From Paraglaciecola arctica BSs20135 (GTDB taxonomy: Bacteria; Pseudomonadota; Gammaproteobacteria; Enterobacterales; Alteromonadaceae), in contig NZ_BAEO01000037.1 in NCBI RefSeq assembly GCF_000314995.1, forward strand, positions 1 to 64,000: a stretch of 64,000 nucleotides of DNA, given 5' to 3'. The notes under the pieces were generated by a model, which did no database searches, was not told the DNA's origin, and saw only the letters and a list, made by a program, of their open reading frames with translations. How positions within the stretch are numbered: the stretch's first letter is position 1; every line of letters starts with the position of its first letter. The position numbers were made by a program, and so were the translations under genes. Shown here piece by piece: positions 18,368-26,736 of the stretch.

Positions 18368-18398
18368 TTTACCTCAAGTTAAGATGAGGTTTTATCAT
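18368..18398 (+). promoter_or_regulatory. SoxR-activated promoter
   Basis: TTTACC (-35, 18368-18373), a 19-base spacer, then TATCAT (-10, 18393-18398). The spacer region carries CCTCAAGTTAAGATGAGG (18372-18389), one base off a perfect SoxR box (CCTCAAGTTAACTTGAGG in E. coli, differing at two positions). The 19-base spacing is the MerR-family signature. It fires away from soxR, toward the 30-codon frame at 18445. Confidence 0.9.
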
Positions 18399-18444
18399 GC
18401 AACTATCGGAAACAAAATACATTTATCAAACGAGGTAAAAAATT

Positions 18445-18537
18445 ATGAAAAATCTAATACCCACAGTCAAAAAAAATTTTAAACATTTCGTCAAAAGGTT
18501 CTTAGATATCTACAACGGCACTATGTATTTCAAGTAA
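18445..18537 (+). CDS. SoxR-regulated 30-residue small protein (candidate)
   Basis: A 30-codon frame beginning MKNLIPTVKKNFKHF and ending in VKRFLDIYNGTMYFK. GAGGT lies eight bases before its ATG and it starts about 40 bases below the predicted SoxR-dependent transcription start. It carries seven basic residues and one acid, and is likely a cationic amphipathic helix that could lie on a membrane or bind a partner (inference). It is the only frame between the SoxR promoter and the convergent MAPEG gene, which ends four bases away. I do not recognise a family. Confidence 0.6.
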   Translation: MKNLIPTVKKNFKHFVKRFLDIYNGTMYFK

Positions 18538-18541
18538 TAAA

Positions 18542-18928
18542 TTATGGGATCGCCAACCAAACAAGTGCCAATGATGATATAAAACCAATGCCCCAGAAAC
18601 TGCTGCGCAACACATGTTTGTCAAAATAGTATGCCAATAGATAAGCTACCCTTGACGCAACAAACGCAATAGCAAAATATTCTGCTAATTGCCCCGCATT
18701 ATTTGTTACAAGTACTGCTAGGGCCCCAGGAGTAAACATAGCTAAGGCTTCAAAACAATTTTCATGAGCCGCTTTAGCTCTAGCACCAAAACCCGATAAA
18801 GATTTTTGTTGCTCACGGGGGTTTCGATTATCATAGCCACCAGCCTTATTCATAGCCAAAGCCAAAGGCGCTTTAGCCAGAATAGGCATTAATGTTGCGA
18901 TGAATAAACAGATGATAATGATGGTCAT
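18542..18928 (-). CDS. MAPEG family membrane protein
   Basis: A 128-residue protein with four membrane segments. The MAPEG signature appears as NPREQ followed by GFGARAKAAHENCFEALAMF, with the conserved E-N-x-x-E-A core. Relatives include glutathione-dependent microsomal transferases and many bacterial proteins of unknown role. It is convergent with the SoxR-driven frame; read-through from that promoter would be antisense to its mRNA. Its own promoter lies in the short spacer before 18970. Confidence 0.88.
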   Translation of the reverse strand: MTIIIICLFIATLMPILAKAPLALAMNKAGGYDNRNPREQQKSLSGFGARAKAAHENCFEALAMFTPGALAVLVTNNAGQLAEYFAIAFVASRVAYLLAYYFDKHVLRSSFWGIGFISSLALVWLAIP

Positions 18929-19002
18929 AGTGGTTCCTTAAACTCAATTAAATCTTAATTTGTAGGCTAGTGTGCAAGCAAATAAGTGAAAACGGAAGTA
19001 GC

Positions 19003-19920
19003 TTGAAGACAAAAAATCTAACAACACTGTTGCAAATAGCCACCCCTTCAGTTGAAACAATAATCCAACCTGATTGGGCAGCTAAACACGGCATAACACT
19101 AACGGTAAAACGAGATGATTTGTTACACCCAGTCATTTCAGGTAATAAGTGGCGTAAGCTCAAATATGCATTATTAGCTGCTATTGAAGCCAACACTAAA
19201 CATATCATCAGTTTTGGTGGCGGATTTTCAAATCACCTGCACGCATTAGGTTTTTGCTGCCAGCAACTCAATATTCAATTCACAGCGATCATCAGAGGAG
19301 ATTATTCACAAAACCCTAGTCCTATGTTGCAAGATTTATTAAATTGGAATGCCAACATCCAATATGTTGACAGAAAGACATATCAACAACGAGCCGAACC
19401 TGATTACCTAAAAATGCTTCAGCAACAATACCCCAGCGCTCTACTTATTCCAGAAGGCGGCTCGCAGCTAGAAGCGTTACAAGGTGTAGCTGAAATTGTT
19501 GAAGAGTTAAGCCATTCCTATGACTATGTTTTAGCGCCTGTCGCCAGCGGCGGCACTCTTGCTGGATTAATTACCGGTATATCCAAGTACCTAGAACCAA
19601 TCGACTGTAAAATATTAGGCATTGCCGTGCTTAAAGGTGAAGGCTACCTAGAACAGCTGGTTACAGATTTATTAGTAAAGCATGATCATTCAAAAAGCTG
19701 GCAAATCAATCATGATTATCATTTTGGTGGATATGCTAAGTCTAATGATAACCTCGCAGAATTTTGTCGCGACTTTTTTCAACAAACGGGAATAAAAATA
19801 GAACCTGTTTATAGCGGAAAGCTATTTTTTGCATTACGAGAACTGATTAATAAGGGTTATTTTCCTCAAAAAAGTCGTATTTTAGCTCTGCACACAGGAG
19901 GTTTGCAGGGGGCTAGGTAG
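19003..19920 (+). CDS. PLP-dependent ACC deaminase / D-cysteine desulfhydrase family protein
   Basis: A fold-type II PLP enzyme of about 305 residues. VKRDDLLHPVISGNKWRKLKYAL carries the Schiff-base lysine after GNKW; SFGGGFSNHLHALG and PEGGSQLEALQG follow, with the glycine loop APVASGGTLAGLITG. It is close to 1-aminocyclopropane-1-carboxylate deaminase and D-cysteine desulfhydrase; the substrate cannot be told from sequence. I prefer the TTG at 19003 because GGAAG lies just upstream. A GTG at 18970 extends it by 11 residues. It stands alone. Confidence 0.88.
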   Translation: MKTKNLTTLLQIATPSVETIIQPDWAAKHGITLTVKRDDLLHPVISGNKWRKLKYALLAAIEANTKHIISFGGGFSNHLHALGFCCQQLNIQFTAIIRGDYSQNPSPMLQDLLNWNANIQYVDRKTYQQRAEPDYLKMLQQQYPSALLIPEGGSQLEALQGVAEIVEELSHSYDYVLAPVASGGTLAGLITGISKYLEPIDCKILGIAVLKGEGYLEQLVTDLLVKHDHSKSWQINHDYHFGGYAKSNDNLAEFCRDFFQQTGIKIEPVYSGKLFFALRELINKGYFPQKSRILALHTGGLQGAR

Positions 19921-20093
19921 GTCATCATTGCATTACTCATCCAAGATACTGTAAATTACTCATTATAAAGCCTCATATTAAAACCAATCTAAAGGAAAGG
20001 TTTATTGTTTACACAAATCACATTGTCATTTCACATCTATAACGCATTGCTAACGAGCACGGTAATCTATTTCAAAATTTTCTACACAATCTT

Positions 20094-20714
20094 ATGAACT
20101 GGAATGAATGGCTACAGGGTTTTGCTGGAGCATCACCCATTGAATGGGTAGCTACAGTCTCTGGCTTTATCTGTGTTTATTTTATCATAAAGCGCAATAT
20201 ATGGTGTTTCGCTTTTGGTTTTGTGCAAGTCAGTATTTATGCTTGGATTTTTTATGATGTGAAACTGTATTCGGATATGGGTCTACACATTTTTTATATT
20301 GGTTTTCAGGTTTATGGTTGGCTGCTGTGGAGAAAAGCTCAAGACTCAAGCGGCCATGTGATAGTTAATCAAGGCACCACCAAAGAATATGCTTTATGGA
20401 TTATCGCTATTGTTGTTAGCACTAGTTTGCTCGGTACAATAATGAACCATTATACTGATGCTAGTTTTCCCTATCCTGATGCCTTTACCACTTGTGCAAG
20501 CTTGGCAGCTCAATGGTTATTGTCACATAAAAAACTAATGAACTGGACGGTATGGATTGTCGTAGACATAGTGGCGATAGCGATATATTGGCAAAAAGGA
20601 TTATTCCCAACATCCGCTCTGTACACTTGTTTCTTGGTAATGGCTATCATAGGTCAGTGGCAATGGTATAAACACTTTTCCCTAAATTCAAATAAAGGCC
20701 CGTGCATTTCGTGA
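20094..20714 (+). CDS. pnuC: Nicotinamide riboside transporter PnuC
   Basis: A 206-residue inner-membrane protein with about seven hydrophobic segments. The family marks are seen: WCFAFGFVQVSIYAWIFYDVKLYSDMGLHIFYIGFQVYGWLLW, here read in parts, and a C-terminal DIVAIAIYWQKGLFPTSALY. PnuC imports nicotinamide riboside by facilitated diffusion and traps it by intracellular phosphorylation (family knowledge). The kinase needed for that is the next gene, whose start overlaps the pnuC stop. The ribosome site is poor. Confidence 0.94.
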   Translation: MNWNEWLQGFAGASPIEWVATVSGFICVYFIIKRNIWCFAFGFVQVSIYAWIFYDVKLYSDMGLHIFYIGFQVYGWLLWRKAQDSSGHVIVNQGTTKEYALWIIAIVVSTSLLGTIMNHYTDASFPYPDAFTTCASLAAQWLLSHKKLMNWTVWIVVDIVAIAIYWQKGLFPTSALYTCFLVMAIIGQWQWYKHFSLNSNKGPCIS

Positions 20715-21256
20715 TCAAAAAAATTGTATTTTTAGGTGGCCCGTCTACCGGTAAAACCAGCTTGTGTGAAGCTCTAGCAAAAGAACTAGGCACTATCACA
20801 GTACCAGAGTATGGCCGCGAATATTGGATAACCCATCAAGTCGACCGACGACTAACCCCAGAACAACTATTGCATATCGCTAAAATCCAAAACCAATGGG
20901 AAGACCAAGCAGTATCCAAGGCTAATGAGTATCTATTTTGTGATACTAGTGCTTTTACCACTTGGCATTTTGCACTGCATTACCACCAAACAGCATTGCC
21001 AGAGTTAGAAAGGCTCGCAAAAACATGCTGGCAACGTTATGACTTAGTAGTGTTATGTGATGATGATATCCCTTACGACGATACATGGGAGCGTTCAGGT
21101 GACGCTAATCGCGGTGAATTTCAAGTATTTAACCGTCAATACCTTAAAAAACATAACATCAAACACATACTGGTATCAGGCAGCCTCAAACAAAGAAAAC
21201 AAGCGGTTCTCACCGCACTTGGTATAACCTCAATGGAAATCTGTACTACTGATTAA
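20711..21256 (+). CDS. NadR-like ribosylnicotinamide kinase (AAA ATPase)
   Basis: A P-loop kinase of about 181 residues. Walker A GGPSTGKTSLCEAL is followed by VPEYGREYW, the CDTSAFTTWHFA block and a lid region CDDDIPYDDTWERSGD, matching the C-terminal kinase domain of NadR. It would phosphorylate nicotinamide riboside brought in by PnuC to NMN. It lacks the NadR helix-turn-helix and adenylyltransferase domains, so it is not a repressor. I choose the GTG at 20711, which overlaps the pnuC stop as GTGA; a GTG at 20702 is also in frame. Confidence 0.88.
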   Translation: MIKKIVFLGGPSTGKTSLCEALAKELGTITVPEYGREYWITHQVDRRLTPEQLLHIAKIQNQWEDQAVSKANEYLFCDTSAFTTWHFALHYHQTALPELERLAKTCWQRYDLVVLCDDDIPYDDTWERSGDANRGEFQVFNRQYLKKHNIKHILVSGSLKQRKQAVLTALGITSMEICTTD

Positions 21257-21355
21257 GAACTCAGTGAGTGATTTTTCAATATTCAACTTGCACCTCAATA
21301 AATTACTGCTAGCATTCACGTTTTATTACATAACCCCGAATACTAGGAACTATCT

Positions 21356-22558
21356 ATGTCCCGAGTTTTGATTATTGGCGCTGGCGGCGTGGCCGCAGTC
21401 ACCATTAAAAAGTGTGCTCGTTTACCCGAGCTATTTGATGAAATTTACCTTGCAAGTCGCACAGTTTCAAAATGTGAAGCCCTTCAAAAAGAAGTAGGAA
21501 TAGACAGAGTTAAAGGTGTATTTGCCGTTGATGCCGACCATGCCAGTGAAGTGGTCGCAGTTATCAACCAAGTTAAACCTGACTTAGTCATTAACTTGGC
21601 TTTGCCTTATCAAGACTTAGCGATAATGGATGCTTGTTTAGAAACAGGCGTCGACTATCTAGATACTGCCAACTACGAACCCAAAGATGTTGCAAAATTC
21701 GAATATTCTTGGCAGTGGGCTTACCAAGAAAAATTCCAAAAAGCCGGCTTGATGGCGTTATTAGGCAGCGGTTTTGATCCAGGTGTGACTAATGTTTATA
21801 CCGCTTATGCAGCTAAACACTACTTCGATGAAATTCATTACCTCGATATTGTCGACTGTAATGGTGGTGATCATGGTCAAGCTTTCGCGACTAACTTCAA
21901 CCCTGAAATCAACATTCGCGAAATTACTCAGCGTGGACGTTTTTACGAAAACGGCGAATGGAAAGAAACCGATCCATTAAGTGTGCGTGAAGATCTTGAT
22001 TACCAAAATATAGGTGTTCGAGCTTCTTATTTGATGTTCCATGAAGAATTAGAGTCTATCGTTAAACACTTCCCGACTCTGAAACGTGCACGTTTTTGGA
22101 TGACCTTTGGTGACGCTTATTTAACGCACTTAAAGGTACTCGAAGGCATTGGCATGACCAGCATCGAGCCAATTAACTTCCAAGGCCAACAAATTGTACC
22201 TTTAGAGTTTTTGAAAGCCGTATTACCTGATCCTGGTTCATTAGCGGAGGGATACACAGGTCAAACATGTATCGGAACTTACATAACAGGTCTCAAAGAT
22301 GGCCAAGAAAAAACCATCTTTATCTACAACAATTGTGAACACGCTAAGTGTCATGAAGAAGTAGGTGCTCAGGCAGTGTCTTATACAACAGGTGTTCCCG
22401 CTATGATTGGTGCGTCATTAATGTTAAATGGCACATGGAAAAAACCAGGGGTATGGAATATGGAACAGTTTGATCCTGATCCCTTTATGGATATGCTGAA
22501 TATTCACGGTTTGCCTTGGCATGTGATCGAATGTGATTCGAGCCCGTTTAAGAAGTAA
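21356..22558 (+). CDS. Carboxynorspermidine synthase (saccharopine dehydrogenase family)
   Basis: A 400-residue NADPH enzyme. The Rossmann motif VLIIGAGGVAAVTIKKCA opens the protein, followed by LASRTVSKCEALQ, DYLDTANYEP and ALLGSGFDPGVTNVYTAYA. It condenses aspartate beta-semialdehyde with a diamine, giving carboxyspermidine or carboxynorspermidine. The decarboxylase nspC follows 230 bases later, which fixes the pathway: the alternative polyamine route known from Vibrio. The ATG lies at 21356 with a weak AGGAA 12 bases upstream. An inverted copy of the dispersed repeat separates it from nspC. Confidence 0.93.
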   Translation: MSRVLIIGAGGVAAVTIKKCARLPELFDEIYLASRTVSKCEALQKEVGIDRVKGVFAVDADHASEVVAVINQVKPDLVINLALPYQDLAIMDACLETGVDYLDTANYEPKDVAKFEYSWQWAYQEKFQKAGLMALLGSGFDPGVTNVYTAYAAKHYFDEIHYLDIVDCNGGDHGQAFATNFNPEINIREITQRGRFYENGEWKETDPLSVREDLDYQNIGVRASYLMFHEELESIVKHFPTLKRARFWMTFGDAYLTHLKVLEGIGMTSIEPINFQGQQIVPLEFLKAVLPDPGSLAEGYTGQTCIGTYITGLKDGQEKTIFIYNNCEHAKCHEEVGAQAVSYTTGVPAMIGASLMLNGTWKKPGVWNMEQFDPDPFMDMLNIHGLPWHVIECDSSPFKK

Positions 22559-22578
22559 TAGCTAGAAACGAAGAAATC

Positions 22579-22656
22579 GAACCACAGAGAGCACAGAGGT
22601 AAAAAACTTTATTTCTCTGTGTAGCGCAGCGCTCTGTGTTCTCTGTGGTGATAAGT
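22579..22656 (-). repeat. Dispersed CCACAGAG repeat, copy 3 (inverted)
   Basis: Reading the minus strand gives CTTATCACCACAGAGAACAC, then AGAGCGCTGCGCTACACAGAG, then an ACCTCTGTG arm and CTCTGTGGTTCG. This is the same order of blocks as the copies at 7010 and 7864, without the AGCCAGTTG hairpin. It lies between the two polyamine genes and may form a long hairpin in their transcript. Confidence 0.75.
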
Positions 22657-22791
22657 TTGTATTTTTTAGTTCCCAGTTAAAATTATCTAAAGGCTTTGTT
22701 TATTTAGTGAAGTCCTTTTACTTTAATTCTCAAATTGGCAAAGCCAGTCAGTGGCAGTCAGTTTATACTGTAACCAAAAGTAGCCTTTTTT

Positions 22792-23931
22792 ATGCAAGAT
22801 CCTATGTTAAACCCAGCCATCCCCTCACCTTGTTATGTATGCGAAGAGGCCAAACTAGAAGCTAACTTGCAACTGATGCAATATGTGCAGCAACAAAGTG
22901 GTGTCGAAATTATTTTGGCCCTCAAAGGTTTTTCTATGTGGTCAACCTTTGGCTTAGTTAAGCAATATTTGCAAGGTTCGACTGCTAGTGCGGTGTGGGA
23001 AGCAAGGTTAGGAAAAGAAGAAATAGGCAAACAAGTACATGCTTACTCTCCTGCGTTTAAGCCCAATGATATCAATGAGTTAACCAGTTTAGTTAATCAC
23101 ATATCTTTTAATAGTTTAGGCCAATGGAATAGATACAAAGATCAAATTTTACAAGCAGGAGTGTCTGCAGGATTAAGAGTTAATCCTGAACATAGTGAAA
23201 CAGAAACCGCACTCTATGATCCTAGCGCACCAGGGTCTCGATTAGGTATCAGAGCCAAAGACTTAGTAGGTGAGGATTTAACGGGCATTGAAGGATTTCA
23301 TATTCATAACCTATGCGAGTGTGATTCTTTTGCCACCGAACGCACCATTAAAGCAGTAGAACAAAAATTTGCAGACTGGTTGCCAACTTTAAAATGGGTG
23401 AATTTTGGTGGTGGGCACCTTATGACCAAAGAGGGTTATGACGTGGAACACCTAATAGAAACCTTAAAGGCATTTAAGCAACGTCACCCACATCTTAACG
23501 TCATCCTTGAACCCGGTTCAGCTGTCGCATGGCAAACGGGTACCTTAGTCACTGAAGTGGTTGATATAGTTGAAAATGGCGACCAAATAGCGATATTGGA
23601 TATGTCTGCCACAGCTCATATGCCAGATGTATTGGAAATGCCCTATCGTCCAGAAGTACGTGGTGCAGCTAAAGCAGGTGAAAAACCTTTTACTTATAGG
23701 TTTGGTGGTAATTCCTGTTTAGCCGGTGATGCCATAGATTTATATAGCTTCGATCACAAATTGCAAATAGGTGAACGCATTATTTTCGAAGATATGATCC
23801 ACTACACTATGGTCAAAACTACTTTTTTTAACGGAGTTGAACACCCCTCCATCGGCATTATTCGCAAAGATGGTAGCTTTGAGTTAGTGCGTAAGTTTGA
23901 GTACCAAGATTTTAAAAATAAGTTATCCTAA
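22792..23931 (+). CDS. nspC: Carboxynorspermidine decarboxylase
   Basis: A 379-residue PLP enzyme of the alanine racemase-fold decarboxylases. The PLP lysine is in ILALKGFSMWSTFG, the phosphate-binding HIHNLCECDSF and WVNFGGGHLMTKEGYD segments follow, then EPGSAVAWQTGTLVTEVVD, and GGNSCLAGD contains the catalytic cysteine region. It completes spermidine/norspermidine synthesis after carboxynorspermidine synthase. The start may be the ATG at 22792 or the one at 22804; neither has a strong ribosome site. Confidence 0.95.
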   Translation: MQDPMLNPAIPSPCYVCEEAKLEANLQLMQYVQQQSGVEIILALKGFSMWSTFGLVKQYLQGSTASAVWEARLGKEEIGKQVHAYSPAFKPNDINELTSLVNHISFNSLGQWNRYKDQILQAGVSAGLRVNPEHSETETALYDPSAPGSRLGIRAKDLVGEDLTGIEGFHIHNLCECDSFATERTIKAVEQKFADWLPTLKWVNFGGGHLMTKEGYDVEHLIETLKAFKQRHPHLNVILEPGSAVAWQTGTLVTEVVDIVENGDQIAILDMSATAHMPDVLEMPYRPEVRGAAKAGEKPFTYRFGGNSCLAGDAIDLYSFDHKLQIGERIIFEDMIHYTMVKTTFFNGVEHPSIGIIRKDGSFELVRKFEYQDFKNKLS

Positions 23932-23965
23932 CTGTCATGTAAGACTTTCTTTTTGTAAAACAGAC

Positions 23966-23992
23966 TTGACACCGATTATTTAAAAGTTACAC
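23966..23992 (+). promoter_or_regulatory. Candidate promoter of the membrane protein/HTH pair
   Basis: A perfect -35 TTGACA (23966-23971), a 16-base spacer and TACACT. It places the transcript start inside the inverted repeat at 23994-24029. Confidence 0.5.
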
Positions 23993-23993
23993 T

Positions 23994-24029
23994 TGGTCAT
24001 AAAGTAAAGTCTATTTTACTTTATGACCA
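23994..24029. promoter_or_regulatory. 36-bp perfect inverted repeat, likely operator
   Basis: TGGTCATAAAGTAAA, six-base spacer GTCTAT, then TTTACTTTATGACCA: a perfect 15-bp inverted repeat. It overlaps the expected transcript start and abuts the AGGAG ribosome site of the gene at 24043. It could be the operator of the HTH protein encoded two genes on (autorepression) or an RNA hairpin masking the ribosome site. No T-run follows, so it is not a terminator. Confidence 0.7.
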
Positions 24030-24042
24030 AGGAGTTTGACTT

Positions 24043-24456
24043 ATGAATAAACACAATGAATCAATCTGTAGCCAACAGAAAAGTAACATTACATCTCTAG
24101 CTTTATGGACACTGGCTTGGGTTATTAGCACTGCATTTTTGAGATTTGGTGCAGAATACATTTGGGACTATCAACCCGCTTATTCCATTATTGCCCTAAT
24201 TACTCATCTAGCGCTGGGTTTGACCATGATCATGGTCAACGTTAAGCACTTAGCCAATCTTGACGAATTACAACGTAAAATCACTTTAGATGCCATGGGT
24301 ATAACCTTAGGTGTCGGTTTGATAGCGGGTATTGCATATGAGCAACTGGAAGATATAAAACTGATAAGCTTCGAGCCAGAAATCAGCCACCTAATAATGC
24401 TCATGGCCTTCACGTACATCCTCAGTATTTTAATCGGCAATAGGAAATACCAATGA
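24043..24456 (+). CDS. Four-helix membrane protein paired with an HTH regulator
   Basis: A 137-residue protein with four predicted membrane helices (about residues 18-35, 45-64, 88-106 and 116-133) and a conserved-looking cytoplasmic loop NLDELQRKITLDAMG between helices 2 and 3. I do not recognise a named family with certainty; DELQRKI loops occur in small membrane proteins co-encoded with Xre regulators. The ribosome site AGGAG is at 24030-24034. Its stop overlaps the start of the HTH gene (ATGA), and a long inverted repeat lies just upstream. Confidence 0.75.
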   Translation: MNKHNESICSQQKSNITSLALWTLAWVISTAFLRFGAEYIWDYQPAYSIIALITHLALGLTMIMVNVKHLANLDELQRKITLDAMGITLGVGLIAGIAYEQLEDIKLISFEPEISHLIMLMAFTYILSILIGNRKYQ

Positions 24457-24653
24457 AAAACCGATTAAAAGTCCTTCGCGCCGAACGAGACTGGACCCAA
24501 GCTGATTTAGCTAATGCTTTGGCGGTATCAAGACAAACCGCCAATGCCATCGAAAAGGGTAAGTTTGATCCCAGCTTACCCTTGGCATTTAAAATCGCTC
24601 GGCTATTCAACTTAACTGTTGAAGAGATATTTATTGATGATGAGCAGACATAA
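24453..24653 (+). CDS. Small Xre-family HTH regulator
   Basis: A 66-residue Cro/CI-type DNA-binding protein consisting of little more than the helix-turn-helix: MKNRLKVLRAERDWTQADLA, then ALAVSRQTANAIEKGKFDPSLP and LAFKIARLFNLTVEEIF. It resembles the YozG/YgzD-like regulators. The start overlaps the stop of the membrane protein gene by four bases (ATGA). The perfect inverted repeat at 23994-24029 is its most likely binding site (inference). This looks like a small self-regulated two-gene unit. Confidence 0.9.
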   Translation: MKNRLKVLRAERDWTQADLANALAVSRQTANAIEKGKFDPSLPLAFKIARLFNLTVEEIFIDDEQT

Positions 24654-24730
24654 TCAAGGAAGGTTTAGCATCTCAATAAAATTAGAGCTTTAGGCAAAGT
24701 TAAAACCTAAGGCTCTGTTCATAAATACAA

Positions 24731-26587
24731 TTAAAGAGCTTTTTCAGCATTCAATTTTTTCAACATATCTTTGGCATTTTGATTATCAGCATTTAACCCT
24801 AAGGATTTTTTATAATTATCCACTGCCAACTGTATATCTCCTTTCGTCATATAGGCTTCGGCTAAACTATCAAAAGCGTTAGCATCATCAGGATATAAAG
24901 CCCCGTAGACACTTAAGTAATTAATCGCCGCTTGAAAGTCCTTTTTAGCAAGCGCCATGTAACCTGCGTTGTTTAGTGCATTGGACGACAGTAATCTAGA
25001 AGCGGGATACTGCTTTTTCCACACCGAATATGCCTTAATACTTTGCTCGACACCTTGATTTTCTGCGACTTCAAAAGGTAGTTGTTCACCTTGCTGCAAC
25101 TTACGCATGGCATGGTCTTTCAACGATGTACCAGTGCGGAAAAGAGTCAAATATACTTGGTTATCAACTGGGTTTAGCTCAAGTCCCAAAACATTTGCGT
25201 GGGCATCTAAAGCAAATCTATTGTCTTTTAAATAATGCAACTCACCTGAAAATTGTCCACCGCCTATTTGCAAAGGATTGTGATAAATCAGTTTGTTTTG
25301 CTCTTGAGTGATGTTCACAATTTGGTCGAAAGGTGACAGATACCTACCGATCATTTTGTCGCCCTGTCCTTTAGGTAAAAGTTGCTGACTAGGTACAAAA
25401 GGTTGAGTCCACTGCAAATTCTTTATGACACTATCAATCAACATAGTAATGGCTGGATTTCGAGTTTGAGTGGTCGCATTAATAAATAACATAATGCCTT
25501 TGCCATCTTGCATCGTTGCCATTACATGGCCACCAGTACCTGTATTTGAGCCTCCGTGAGAAAACCAGTCTAGATTACCTTGCGCTTCAAAGCGCATCCA
25601 ACCAGCACTCCATCCACCTGTGACTTTGAGGGTTTGCACCTCAGTCGTTTGTTGCGCCACCCAAGTAGAAATGACCTCTGTTGGTTTACCTGCCAATGCT
25701 TTTTGATACTCGATTGTAAACTTGGCCATATCCAATGGCGTACTCCACATGCCAGAAGGCGCGACTTGGGGACAAATAGGAATACCATCGCGGATCACTT
25801 GCTGATCTAAATCATGCACTTTAGCAACGTTAGTTAAAAACTTAGCTTGGTCATTTTGATACATAGTAGTGTGTTGCATATTTAAAGGTGTAAATAACAT
25901 TTCCTCAGCTAATTGCGCCAAAGGTTTACCGGTCAAATCTTCAATGGCCACTTGCACAATGACATAACCTCCACCGCTATAATTCCATTTCGTTTCAGGT
26001 TCAAACTCCACTGAAATAGGTGTTTTATAACGAGGCAATTTTTGTCCATTCAGACTTTCAACTAACGTTGGAATATCATCACCTAGATGAAAATCAGCAA
26101 ATCCTCCCTGAGACATACCGGCGGTATGGGACAATAATTGCCTGAGTGTGATGGGATTATCCTTTGTAAAATCTGACTCTGGCATTGTCCAACGTTTTAG
26201 ATAAGTACTAACAGGTACATCTAAATTGAGCTTTCCTTGCTCAGCCAGCATCATAACTACAGTAGCGGTAACAGGTTTTGAAATAGACGCGGTCGAGAAC
26301 GCTGTGTTGCTGTCTATTTTATGCTGTGTACCACTTTCTTTTAGGCCAGCAGTTTCACTAAACACCACTTTAAAATCGTCCACAACAGCGATACTTAGTC
26401 CAGTTACTCGGGCTTGTTCAATAAAATCTTGATAACTGAGTTGGGTGTTATCAGTCAATCTCACTTTAGACAACTGTTTGCCATAATCGTTATTTAAAGC
26501 AGTTGCTTGTATAGTATTTATAGAGGCGCCAAATAGAAGCCCAATACTGCAGAAACGGATCAACATTCTTTTAGTAGGAGTATTCAT
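24731..26587 (-). CDS. Serine hydrolase (beta-lactamase/PBP-like) with C-terminal TPR repeats
   Basis: An exported protein of about 618 residues. A signal peptide is followed by the class C beta-lactamase-like domain (about residues 45-400). The nucleophile motif is STASISKPVTATVV (S-I-S-K), the second motif YSGGGYVIVQ replaces the usual Y-x-N, and FSHGGSNTGTGG supplies the H-x-G third motif. After a beta-rich linker, the last 120 residues carry TPR-type helices (ALNNAGYMALAKKDFQAAIN, AFDSLAEAYMTKGDIQLAVD). It is probably a periplasmic peptidase or esterase and not a resistance enzyme. The start is placed at the Met (26587) heading a normal signal peptide; the frame runs to 26620. Confidence 0.88.
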   Translation of the reverse strand: MNTPTKRMLIRFCSIGLLFGASINTIQATALNNDYGKQLSKVRLTDNTQLSYQDFIEQARVTGLSIAVVDDFKVVFSETAGLKESGTQHKIDSNTAFSTASISKPVTATVVMMLAEQGKLNLDVPVSTYLKRWTMPESDFTKDNPITLRQLLSHTAGMSQGGFADFHLGDDIPTLVESLNGQKLPRYKTPISVEFEPETKWNYSGGGYVIVQVAIEDLTGKPLAQLAEEMLFTPLNMQHTTMYQNDQAKFLTNVAKVHDLDQQVIRDGIPICPQVAPSGMWSTPLDMAKFTIEYQKALAGKPTEVISTWVAQQTTEVQTLKVTGGWSAGWMRFEAQGNLDWFSHGGSNTGTGGHVMATMQDGKGIMLFINATTQTRNPAITMLIDSVIKNLQWTQPFVPSQQLLPKGQGDKMIGRYLSPFDQIVNITQEQNKLIYHNPLQIGGGQFSGELHYLKDNRFALDAHANVLGLELNPVDNQVYLTLFRTGTSLKDHAMRKLQQGEQLPFEVAENQGVEQSIKAYSVWKKQYPASRLLSSNALNNAGYMALAKKDFQAAINYLSVYGALYPDDANAFDSLAEAYMTKGDIQLAVDNYKKSLGLNADNQNAKDMLKKLNAEKAL

Positions 26588-26736
26588 AGAGTTTTCCATC
26601 AGTGTATAAAGTAATCTCATACTGATTGAATTCCATATCTTAGTGACCTACTTTTGCACTAACTGCTCATCTAATACGTGAACGACTCGGACGCCACCTT
26701 TACACCTTGTTATGATAGATAAAAGGGAGAAATACT

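Noticed and set aside
24731-26587. Beta-lactamase resistance gene
   Set aside because: The second motif is Y-S-G and the protein carries TPR repeats; it belongs to the broad serine hydrolase family, with no sign of a drug-resistance role.
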